NCBI GenBank assembly: GCA_002435835.1
Contig: DIVM01000127.1
Coordinates: 1 to 5,890 of the forward strand
DNA: 5,890 bases
Direction: 5' to 3'
DNA from: Firmicutes bacterium UBA6132
Lineage (GTDB): Bacteria; Bacillota_A; Clostridia; Tissierellales; Sedimentibacteraceae
The number at the start of each line of letters is the position of its first letter. Position 1 is the first letter of the stretch. Of this stretch, positions 1 through 5,890 are shown one piece after another. The notes beneath the pieces were generated by a model, which did no database searches, was not told the origin of the DNA, and saw only the letters and a program-made list of their open reading frames with translations. The translations under genes were made by a program, and so were the position numbers.

Positions 1-242
1 TTCATATAATTTCACAACTCAAACAATCGATGGCCAATTGCGAAATAAGCTAACATCCTGATTAGTTCTTGTTCGACTATATCTTTCTCATTTTTGATAC
101 CCTTTTTCGATGCTAACACCTTGGATTAAATATATTATCATATTCATATAAATATTATTAGACGAACTAATTTAAAAGAGATATAATATAAGTTTGTAAT
201 GATTGTGCGGGAAATGATCTGCCAACCAAGATGCTCGACCTG
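1..242. other. Downstream flank of the cluster without a convincing gene
   Basis: This stretch follows the TAG of the membrane protein gene. About 60 nt next to the stop are richer in G and C than the rest, then AT-rich DNA follows. On the minus strand a weak 5-bp stem, ATTAG and CTAAT around 158-171, is followed by AT-rich sequence; this is too weak to call a terminator. A minus-strand frame at 12-119 starting with GTG (35 codons) has a lysine- and glutamate-rich part followed by a hydrophobic part but no visible ribosome site. I see no RNA gene or repeat array here. Confidence 0.4.
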
Positions 243-2135
243 CTACGCTGGTTTCCAATATATACATACATTTTTATTGCCATAGATTTTAGAACCATTT
301 AGCCAACTATGATCAACATACGGTAAATTTTCGATCCGTACCGCTTTCCTAATCTCTTCATAGAAACCACTCCTTTTTAAGGAATCTAGCTTGAAATACA
401 ATATGCCTCTTGTTGCATATTCATCTTGGCGGAAAAGAAAGAAAGAATTTGGTTTTGCATTGGCATAATTGGTACCTATAATGTCATGAGAATTCTTGCT
501 GGAGGACCTTAATGTATCTAAATATCTGCGAGAGGCATAATCTGTGTATATGGTAGTACTGTTGTGAGTAAAATCATGGCAAAAATCGAATGAATTTAAT
601 TCACTAGCAGTTAAAAAATTGCTGGATTCATTCCCAAATATATATGACATACCATTAAAATCTGTTGATACTCCTATTAAACAAGACGATAGGAGAAAAT
701 ATATAATGCTAATTAACAATATTAAATTTAAAAATTTATTTTTAAAATTTGCAAAGATGCGCGAAAAACCAACCGCTGCAACGATAGCAACAAAATGGGC
801 TACTTCAAGTGGAAATCTATAACCAAGCAAAGCTCTCATAAGATTAGCAGTATTTGGTATATACAAAGGCAACAAGACTAAAGTACCTAAAGCTATCCTA
901 TGTTTTATATCGTAGTCGTCTTCAAATTTATATAAAAGCATGATTGCTCCAATAAATGTGAGAAAAATTATTAAAGAATAATCTATATTATCTAAAAAGA
1001 TGGCTAATGCAGAACGAGCCACAATCTCTTTATCAACGAAAACAGGTTCACTTATTTCAGAAATTTTAGATATCCATTTTGAAAAAGCTGGACCACATAT
1101 GAAGAGCCAATATGATGTATATGAACAAATAAATAACAAAGGATAGAGAATACCAGTTTCGATCTTATCATGTATAATGATAGCAGAGATATAAAAAATT
1201 AATATAATAAATGTAAAATGCAATAACGTAATTTGATGCAGTAAGGTCAATGGAAGAATTAGAAATACTGCAATGCCTGAAATTTTGAAATTAGATTGCC
1301 TTATTATTAGGTAAAATATTATGATAGCAAAAATATTTGCTCCAGTCCTTGTAAGAAAATCCATGCTCTCAAGCGTTATCGGTCGAATAAATATATATAG
1401 AAGAGCTGCTAAAAGGCTAATTTTCACGTCTTTTACTAAACATTTCGCAATTAAATAAATAAAAATAATAGAGAAGGAAAAGATGAAGGTATTTATTATA
1501 TGATAAGCAATTTTGGGGTCTATGTCAATAAGCAGTATTCCGATTGAATTCCAAACATGAAAAAGAGGGAAAAATTTGTAGTCAAACATGAAGTCGCCTA
1601 ATTGACCCGATTCTATAATTCTTAGCACGTAATTTATGTGGAAAAAAATATCTGTAGTAAAAATAACCATCTCTTTTTTAAGTGTATATCCCAAAGATAT
1701 ATTCAGCAAAACCAATATAATTTGTGATAGGATTATATAAATTAAGCTTGAGTTCTCTATCGATATCGACAGAATCTCACAAAGAATAAGAAGTGCTATA
1801 AATGCAATTAATACAAAATAAATGAAGCCACGCTCATCTGAAACTAATAGACAAATGCTAATGACGTATAATAATATGTAAGCCAAAGCGAGGTAATTAA
1901 AATTAGCTAGAATACTTGACGATTTCATTCGCATATTGTCCGCAGTCTTATTGAACATTTTTGGTTTGTTAATTAGCAGCATGCCTGAAATAATGACTGG
2001 AATGCCCATATAAATAAAACCATTTTTTGCTAAATCGATTAGTCCTAGTTTAAGGAGAATTAAGGATGATAGCAAAATAATCATTATAGAACATACAAGC
2101 ACAGCACGTACTAATAGTTTGTGAGTATGTATCAT
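243..2135 (-). CDS. Polytopic membrane protein, GT-C-like glycosyltransferase with extracytoplasmic tail
   Basis: A 630-residue integral membrane protein. Hydrophobic segments run from about residue 10 to 487, roughly 13 to 16 helices by eye (for example 10-32, 40-56, 79-98, 102-124, 127-148, 212-232, 263-279, 283-320, 327-347, 386-402, 443-460 and 465-487). The loop after the fifth helix holds TTDIFFHINYVLRI (160-173), placed like the acidic first-loop motif of GT-C enzymes that use dolichyl- or polyprenyl-phosphate sugars. Residues 490-630 form a soluble tail with ELNSFDF (512-518), YTDYASRRYL (530-539) and a closing SKIYGN/YWKP segment; tails of this layout recur in archaeal GT-C-like membrane proteins. 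The tail has sequons at N502, N525 and N613. It probably transfers or finishes a glycan outside the membrane, but an unassigned membrane role, including polymerase, cannot be excluded. It starts 15 nt after the preceding gene with a strong ribosome site and ends with TAG. Confidence 0.8.
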   Translation of the reverse strand: MIHTHKLLVRAVLVCSIMIILLSSLILLKLGLIDLAKNGFIYMGIPVIISGMLLINKPKMFNKTADNMRMKSSSILANFNYLALAYILLYVISICLLVSDERGFIYFVLIAFIALLILCEILSISIENSSLIYIILSQIILVLLNISLGYTLKKEMVIFTTDIFFHINYVLRIIESGQLGDFMFDYKFFPLFHVWNSIGILLIDIDPKIAYHIINTFIFSFSIIFIYLIAKCLVKDVKISLLAALLYIFIRPITLESMDFLTRTGANIFAIIIFYLIIRQSNFKISGIAVFLILPLTLLHQITLLHFTFIILIFYISAIIIHDKIETGILYPLLFICSYTSYWLFICGPAFSKWISKISEISEPVFVDKEIVARSALAIFLDNIDYSLIIFLTFIGAIMLLYKFEDDYDIKHRIALGTLVLLPLYIPNTANLMRALLGYRFPLEVAHFVAIVAAVGFSRIFANFKNKFLNLILLISIIYFLLSSCLIGVSTDFNGMSYIFGNESSNFLTASELNSFDFCHDFTHNSTTIYTDYASRRYLDTLRSSSKNSHDIIGTNYANAKPNSFFLFRQDEYATRGILYFKLDSLKRSGFYEEIRKAVRIENLPYVDHSWLNGSKIYGNKNVCIYWKPA

Positions 2136-2137
2136 AA

Positions 2138-2145
2138 GATCACCT
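2138..2145 (-). promoter_or_regulatory. Ribosome binding site AGGTGATC of the membrane protein gene
   Basis: AGGTGATC reads on the minus strand 2 nt before the ATG at 2135. It matches the complement of the 16S rRNA 3' end over eight bases, with the AGG core 7 nt from the start codon. It fixes the start and fits in the 15-nt gap after the preceding stop, so the gene is probably translated from the same message. The GGTGATC form is frequent in methanogenic archaea but also occurs in bacteria. Confidence 0.7.
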
Positions 2146-2150
2146 AATAA

Positions 2151-3464
2151 TTATAAATTTTTTATAATATTTAAAAATTTATCGTTTTGATATTCTCTTG
2201 AAAATTTTAATACGAATTCATTGCCAGAAGGTTTCCTCAATTCTTCAATCGATCCGTTTTTCCAACTGTTATGGATGAATTCCAGAGCTGATTGAATGCT
2301 ATAAACATTATTTGTTGTAGTAATGCCTAGATTATGATTTTTTATAAATTTTATAAAGTATGCATCATCGTATCCGACTCCTAATATAGGTTTGCCACTC
2401 CTTATGTAATCAAATAATTTGCCAGTTAAAATATATTTTGATGAGTTTTCATCGGTGTGTATTAAAAACAGAACATCGCTTTGCAGCATATATTCAAGCG
2501 ACTTTTCTGGACAAACTTGAGGAACGATATCTATATGAATATTATACCTATTAGTTATTTCTTTTAGTTTTTTGATGTTACTAATCCCTATTAATCTTAA
2601 TCTTATATCATCTTTATATCTATATTCATTAATTGCATCAAAAAAATTCGTGAGATTTCTATAGCCGTTGCGTTCGAATGAGAGAGAGCCTACATAAGAT
2701 ATTACCAACTCGCGTTTTTCTCCTAGATTAAATTTCTTATTTTTTTTTATAACATCCTCCCAACTTTGACCAGAGAATCCATTAAATATAGTTTCACATT
2801 TTTCTTTATTAATATGAAAAGTGTCTATTGTATCCTTCATCAATTTATCGTTTACAAATACAACCTTATCAGCGAGATCCAGACAAGTTTGTTCTTTTCT
2901 GAGTGATATAAATGACCCTCCACCCCACAGGTTCCAAGGGTCTCGGTAATCAAGAATAACTTTTATACCAGAGCACCTGTCTTTAAGCATTTTTACTAAC
3001 CCAAATAATGCAAAGGGAGGACCGCTAATAATTACCTTATGGATATTATTAAAATTAATAGTATAAATGATATCCTTCAATGCATCTTTTATGAAGAATT
3101 TGCCGAAAATCACATTTCCAGGAAGTTCATTAAAAAATTTTTTTTCTATAAAATGGATGGGCAACTTCACATAATATTTAAATGAATTAGTAAATTTCTG
3201 ATGGGATTTCGCATAGCGAGCTTCTTTATATTCCATGCTAGATCTTTTTGATTTCAATGAACTGATAAATTTGCAGTCTATCGCGTTTGAATGAAATAAT
3301 ATTTTTTTTTCAAAATCTCCGTAGTAATCCCCCTTATAATGAATGAGAAAAACATTATAATCATTAGTTTGAAGATAATTTGCCAAGTAGTACATTCGTT
3401 GACAAGAACCCCAAACTGAATATGGAATCATATTATATGTAACTATCAGTATATTTTTATTCAT
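2151..3464 (-). CDS. GT4-type glycosyltransferase, divergent
   Basis: A GT-B fold transferase of 437 residues, soluble or peripheral at the inner membrane face. The N-terminal Rossmann domain starts at once (NILIVTYN, 4-11) and contains SGPPF (147-151) and DYRDPW (172-177), a pair common in GT4 enzymes of surface-glycan clusters. The hinge carries FNGF (227-230). The donor domain has SYVGS (256-260), a segment around SDVLFLIH (329-336) and TGKLFDYIRSGKPIL (347-361). This last block occupies the place of the nucleotide-binding EX7E motif, but there is no clear Glu pair, so the gene is divergent from its neighbour at 4687-5796. The start at 3464 is firm: an in-frame TGA lies two codons upstream, and GTGAT sits 5 nt before the ATG. 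It follows a 177-nt gap and is 15 nt from the next gene. Donor and acceptor are unknown. Confidence 0.9.
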   Translation of the reverse strand: MNKNILIVTYNMIPYSVWGSCQRMYYLANYLQTNDYNVFLIHYKGDYYGDFEKKILFHSNAIDCKFISSLKSKRSSMEYKEARYAKSHQKFTNSFKYYVKLPIHFIEKKFFNELPGNVIFGKFFIKDALKDIIYTINFNNIHKVIISGPPFALFGLVKMLKDRCSGIKVILDYRDPWNLWGGGSFISLRKEQTCLDLADKVVFVNDKLMKDTIDTFHINKEKCETIFNGFSGQSWEDVIKKNKKFNLGEKRELVISYVGSLSFERNGYRNLTNFFDAINEYRYKDDIRLRLIGISNIKKLKEITNRYNIHIDIVPQVCPEKSLEYMLQSDVLFLIHTDENSSKYILTGKLFDYIRSGKPILGVGYDDAYFIKFIKNHNLGITTTNNVYSIQSALEFIHNSWKNGSIEELRKPSGNEFVLKFSREYQNDKFLNIIKNL

Positions 3465-3641
3465 TGATCATCACTTTACCTGTGAATCTTTGCGTTAGCA
3501 TTCTATTCTCTTCAGATCTGAATGAACCAATTAATATTAGTCTATATGAATGGAAAATGGCATTTTTTATCCAGATTATATGTTAGGATAGAAATATTAT
3601 GATTTTTTAGGACCCTTGGGCCGACTATGCAAAAGGAGCAT
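3465..3641 (-). other. 177-nt intergenic gap within the cluster, possible internal promoter
   Basis: This is the only real gap between the four genes. Besides the possible decayed gene it contains AT-rich TATA-like stretches on the minus strand, CATATAATC (about 3574-3582) and TTCATATAGA (about 3541-3550). Either could serve an archaeal promoter for the second GT4 gene, but neither has a clear neighbouring element, and such strings are common in DNA of this composition. A second GT4 transcript is therefore possible but not shown. Confidence 0.25.
3468..3474 (-). promoter_or_regulatory. Probable ribosome binding site (GTGAT) of the second GT4 gene
   Basis: On the minus strand AGTGATG precedes the ATG at 3464; its GTGAT part matches the distal half of the anti-Shine-Dalgarno complement, with 5 nt between GTGAT and the start codon. 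It is weaker than the site of the next gene. Together with the in-frame TGA two codons upstream of the ATG it supports this start. Confidence 0.4.
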
Positions 3642-3658
3642 TCATTTTATCTCCTTTT
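3631..3658 (-). repeat. Perfect 8-bp inverted repeat around the end of the GT2 gene
   Basis: AAAAGGAG at 3631-3638 is the exact reverse complement of CTCCTTTT at 3651-3658, with 12 nt between. On the transcript this gives an 8-bp stem with the GT2 stop codon and the overlapping ATG in the loop. One arm is the AAGGAG ribosome site. No U-tract follows the stem, so a terminator is unlikely. It could hide the ribosome site or mark the processed 3' end of the upstream message. Confidence 0.5.
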
Positions 3659-4709
3659 TCAGAATTCTTAAGCCCTGCCATACGGCTTTGTAGTAGCATG
3701 TTAAGATCTTAGGTTCTTTTAAATATAATAAAATTAAAAGGCTTTTTAACCAAAAATTAATTAGAAAAAAGAATGCTAAGAAGGATGCGATTTCTTTTTT
3801 ATTTGCATATTTTTTCATGATTAAAAATCTATTTCTTGTAGTAAAATATTCCCGATATCCAGTAGTTTTGTTACTCGAAGCTGAAACCTTATGCCATATC
3901 TTTGCGTTAGGAGAATAAATTATTTTATAACCTGCTTTTTTTATTCTAATACACCAATCGACATCGTCCCAGTAGGCAACAAATATAGGGTCCATAGCCC
4001 CTACCGTTTCAATTGTTATTCTTTTTATCAAAAAACATGATCCTTCAATGCAATCTACTTCTGAAGGGCATTTACTTGAACTAATTTCTTTAATTTTAGA
4101 ATTATTCCATAATCCTGTTCTGAAATTTATTTCACCGCCAGCTAATATAATTTTGTTAGCATTATCATAATGATAAATTGAAGGACCTACGACACCGATA
4201 TCATCACTATTTTCTGCTGCATCAACCAAAGCATTCAGGAAATGCTTATCCACGATTGTGTCATTATTTAGCAAGAGGATATAATCTATACCTAATCTAG
4301 TTATAGAATAATCAATACCTATATTATTACCTACAACAAATCCATAGTTTTCTTTATTTTTTATAAGTATCAATTTGTTTTTAAAATTCCATTTTTCAAT
4401 TTGAATTTTTGACTCATTTAGTTCATCTTCTTGACACACAATTAAATCGATAGGCACATGATGCGAATTACATCTAGGGATTTTTGAATGTGCTTTTATT
4501 TCTCCGGCGCAATACATCTTTATTTTATCAATTGAACCATCATTTGAGTTATTATCAATTATTAGAATTACGTAATTGGGATAACTTATCATGAAAAGAG
4601 ACTCTAAACACTCTATCGTATCTTGCCATCCATTCCAATTGATAATAATAATTGCAACTTTTGGTTTGATATTTTTTAAGAGTTCTTCACGAATTAATAA
4701 CTTTTTCAT
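3642..4709 (-). CDS. GT2 family glycosyltransferase, rhamnosyltransferase-like, membrane anchored
   Basis: An inverting GT-A enzyme of 355 residues that would transfer a nucleotide-activated sugar on the cytoplasmic face. Visible motifs in order are IIINWNG (21-27), IIDNNSNDGS (50-59), NYGF (121-124), LLLNNDT with the metal-binding DXD-type NND (145-151), EGSCFL (222-227), WDDVDW carrying the presumed catalytic acid (247-252), H273 and YFTTRNR (288-294). The last two are typical of WbbL-like transferases. A hydrophobic segment at about 308-330 is probably a membrane anchor. Residues about 68-112 form a Cys- and Lys-containing insert between the first two blocks, longer than in the shortest GT2 enzymes; similar inserts occur in other members. 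The ATG at 4709 is the only plausible start, since no ATG, GTG or TTG follows before the domain. It lies inside the end of the upstream GT4 gene, suggesting translational coupling. Sugar specificity is unknown. Confidence 0.93.
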   Translation of the reverse strand: MKKLLIREELLKNIKPKVAIIIINWNGWQDTIECLESLFMISYPNYVILIIDNNSNDGSIDKIKMYCAGEIKAHSKIPRCNSHHVPIDLIVCQEDELNESKIQIEKWNFKNKLILIKNKENYGFVVGNNIGIDYSITRLGIDYILLLNNDTIVDKHFLNALVDAAENSDDIGVVGPSIYHYDNANKIILAGGEINFRTGLWNNSKIKEISSSKCPSEVDCIEGSCFLIKRITIETVGAMDPIFVAYWDDVDWCIRIKKAGYKIIYSPNAKIWHKVSASSNKTTGYREYFTTRNRFLIMKKYANKKEIASFLAFFFLINFWLKSLLILLYLKEPKILTCYYKAVWQGLRILKKEIK

Positions 4710-5796
4710 AATTCTTAAGAGTCTCCTTGGCGCATGTTATCCACTTAAATTTTTTAGCTTGTTCTAAACCTTTTTTCACCATATCATATTTTAAATCTTC
4801 ATTGGATAATACCTCATTCAATGCGTTTGCAATATCATTAACATCCCGAGGATTTGCCATGATCCCAGCATTACCGACTACCTCTGGCAAAGAGGAGGTA
4901 TTTGATGTAATAACGGGTGTTCCACAAGCCATTGCTTCCAAGGGTGGAAAACCAAAACCTTCGTATATCGAAGGATAGATAAATAAATCTGCGGCATTAT
5001 ATAATGCCGGCAAATCCTCATCTGGGATATATTCAAGATAAATTATTTCTTTTTGTAGATTAAGTTGACGAATGCAATCAAATATTTTAGTGTAGTTCCA
5101 ACTTCTTTTTCCTGTGAGTACCATCTTATGCCTTATTCCTCTCCTTTTTATTTTATAAAATGATTTAATTAAAGTTGGAATATTTTTCCTTGGTTCTAAG
5201 CCCCCCACATATAATATAAATGGATATTGAATATTGTATTTAATTTTGATATTATCTATTTCCTGATCAGATAACTGCTTAAAGCATTCGTCCACACCCA
5301 GATAAATTACTTGAATTTTTTCCTCTGGTATTTTCAGGTAATTTTTTAGGTCATTGCGGGTACTCTGAGATATAGCAATTATTTTATCTGCATTACTCAA
5401 CGTTTTTGATAAGAATATCCTATGACTCAGCTTTAGCTCTATCGTTGCTGTTTTTGGAAAAAAGATATGCGCCAAATCGCATACAGTCACTATCTTTTTG
5501 AATGGCATATTAAATGAAAGAGGACCAATTGGATAAGGATCATGAACCAAATCTAAATGGTTAAGGTATTTTAGCATGATGGGGGCAACACTGAACCTCC
5601 AAATTGTGTCTGGAAAAGGGCTTTTTAATAATATATTTTTATTAAAAAATTGTACATGATTATTAATTTTATTATGAATTAAATAATACTCGTTTTCCTT
5701 ATCTATAATATTCAAATTTTTTATAAGTTCATAAGAATATCTTGCTATCCCCCCTTTTCCACTATCTATATGTGAAGAGATAAAACCTATGTGCAT
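4687..5796 (-). CDS. GT4 family glycosyltransferase (MtfB-like, GT-B fold)
   Basis: Cytoplasmic, probably membrane-peripheral enzyme moving a sugar from a nucleotide donor to a growing lipid-linked glycan. Residue numbers count from the upstream ATG at 5817. The N-terminal Rossmann domain opens with HIGFISS (9-15) and the glycine loop GKGGIARYSYEL (20-31), with HDPYP at 92-96 and CDLAH at 113-117. The hinge region has AISQSTRNDL (148-157) and GVDECF (174-179). The C-terminal donor domain has YVGGLEPRKN (203-212) and the EX7E motif E286-GFGFPPL-E294, followed by SLPEV (309-313). This order fits the MtfB-like GT4 mannosyltransferases, but donor and linkage cannot be read from it. I prefer the internal ATG at 5796 because the fold begins at MHIGF and AGAAGGG lies 6 nt upstream; the ATG at 5817 adds seven polar residues and has no good ribosome site. 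Length (369 aa) is normal. The 3' end overlaps the next gene by 23 nt. The family is sure, the specificity is not. Confidence 0.93.
   Translation of the reverse strand: MHIGFISSHIDSGKGGIARYSYELIKNLNIIDKENEYYLIHNKINNHVQFFNKNILLKSPFPDTIWRFSVAPIMLKYLNHLDLVHDPYPIGPLSFNMPFKKIVTVCDLAHIFFPKTATIELKLSHRIFLSKTLSNADKIIAISQSTRNDLKNYLKIPEEKIQVIYLGVDECFKQLSDQEIDNIKIKYNIQYPFILYVGGLEPRKNIPTLIKSFYKIKRRGIRHKMVLTGKRSWNYTKIFDCIRQLNLQKEIIYLEYIPDEDLPALYNAADLFIYPSIYEGFGFPPLEAMACGTPVITSNTSSLPEVVGNAGIMANPRDVNDIANALNEVLSNEDLKYDMVKKGLEQAKKFKWITCAKETLKNYEKVINS
4723..4728 (-). promoter_or_regulatory. Possible ribosome binding site (AAGGAG) of the GT2 gene, long spacing
   Basis: AAGGAG reads on the minus strand inside the end of the upstream GT4 gene, 13 nt before the ATG at 4709. 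The spacing is longer than the usual 5 to 9 nt. Because no other start codon is available, initiation probably relies on this site or on coupling with ribosomes finishing the overlapping upstream gene. Confidence 0.35.
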
Positions 5797-5857
5797 TTTT
5801 TGCCCTTCTTTTGTCATCTTGTATTTCTTTTTTCCAAAAAAATCAAACTGCGCGCGG

Positions 5858-5890
5858 CCACCCCAACCTAAAGGGATGGGGTATGCTTCG
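5858..5890 (-). mobile_element. Possible right end of an IS200/IS605-type (TnpB-associated) element, partial
   Basis: On the minus strand the window edge reads GAAGC (5885-5889), then ACCCCA, TCCCTTTAGGT and TGGGGT. This is a hairpin of 6 bp (5860-5865 with 5877-5882), one mismatch and 2 bp (5867-5868 with 5874-5875), with loop 5869-5873. GAAGC followed by a C-rich/CTTTA/G-rich hairpin is the known look of the 3' end of tnpB and the right end of IS605 and IS1341-type elements. The transposase gene would lie beyond the right edge, transcribed in the same direction. The few bases after the hairpin (GGCCGCGCGC) differ from the ending usual in such elements, so the end may be degenerate. A plain stem-loop or terminator of an upstream gene is the alternative. 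Confidence 0.42.

Larger units (their letters stand above)
3457..3645 (-). pseudogene. Possible decayed small gene between the GT2 and second GT4 genes
   Basis: An ideal AAGGAG (3651-3656) stands 5 nt before an ATG at 3645 that overlaps the GT2 stop as ATGA. That reading frame gives MNAPFA and then TAG at 3625-3627. The same frame has two more stops (the last TAA at 3583-3585), then stays open for 41 codons (3582-3460). It closes with a TAA at 3457-3459 that overlaps the start of the next gene as ATGAATAA. The open part is protein-like: FHSYRLILIGSFRSEENR has an amphipathic, charged make-up. The whole span is exactly 63 codons without a frame change. Start and stop overlaps of this kind are usual for genes within an operon, so a gene broken by stop mutations, or the relic of a larger deleted gene, is plausible. 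A 41-codon open stretch could still be chance, and the family is not recognised. Confidence 0.3.

Noticed and set aside
61..171. 8-bp inverted repeat ATTAGTTC (61-68) and GAACTAAT (164-171)
   Set aside because: The match does not extend beyond 8 bp and the arms are about 95 nt apart in AT-rich DNA, so chance explains it.
619..822. 67-codon plus-strand open frame
   Set aside because: It lies wholly inside the membrane protein gene on the opposite strand, has no ribosome site, and its composition is what the complementary hydrophobic codons produce.
3610..3622. Near-palindrome GGACCCTTGGGCC as a terminator stem
   Set aside because: The stem is short with an A-G mismatch in the middle and lacks a proper T-tract directly after it.
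4727..4978. 83-codon plus-strand open frame
   Set aside because: It is antisense to the conserved EX7E region of the first GT4 gene, whose motifs are clear, so it is a shadow.
5836..5845. T-run on the minus strand as a terminator before the first GT4 gene
   Set aside because: A run of seven T lies just upstream of the start and could end an upstream transcript in an archaeon, but runs of T are frequent throughout this AT-rich window.
1..5890. CRISPR array, tRNA, rRNA or origin
   Set aside because: No regularly spaced direct repeats, no cloverleaf with a conserved T-loop, and no clustered iterons were seen on either strand.

Overview
The window is AT-rich by eye and carries four genes, all on the minus strand and read from the right edge leftwards. 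They form a surface-polysaccharide or glycan assembly cluster: a GT4 glycosyltransferase (about 5796 to 4687), a GT2 glycosyltransferase with a C-terminal membrane anchor (4709 to 3642), a second, divergent GT4-type transferase (3464 to 2151), and a polytopic membrane protein with GT-C-like architecture and a soluble C-terminal tail (2135 to 243). The first pair overlap by 23 nt and the last pair are 15 nt apart, so the four probably form one operon or two closely linked units. No gene on the plus strand is convincing.

The organism is most likely an archaeon, perhaps a methanogen of the Methanosarcina type. This is inference. It rests on a GGTGATC-type ribosome binding site before the last gene, on a membrane protein whose tail resembles those of archaeal GT-C-like surface proteins, and on a possible IS200/IS605-type right end with the TnpB-associated hairpin at the right edge. 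An AT-rich bacterium such as a clostridium is not excluded.

Right edge (5797-5890): an IS605-like hairpin end, then an AT-rich leader to the first gene. The gene's frame is open back through this element to the window edge. Middle gap (3465-3641): 177 nt between GT2 and the second GT4. It holds an ideal Shine-Dalgarno and an ATG overlapping the GT2 stop. This ATG lies in the same frame as a 41-codon open stretch that ends 8 nt inside the next gene, with three stops between. This looks like a decayed small gene. Left edge (1-242): non-coding or remnant DNA downstream of the last gene, with one 35-codon open frame that is weakly protein-like.

Functionally, the two GT4 enzymes and the GT2 enzyme would add sugars from nucleotide donors to a lipid-linked acceptor on the cytoplasmic face. 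The membrane protein would act on lipid-phosphate-linked sugar at the outer face. No flippase, polymerase or nucleotide-sugar synthesis gene is present, so the window is only part of a larger locus. I see nothing that is clearly a new biological system. The decayed gene and the transposon-to-gene junction are the most unusual points.
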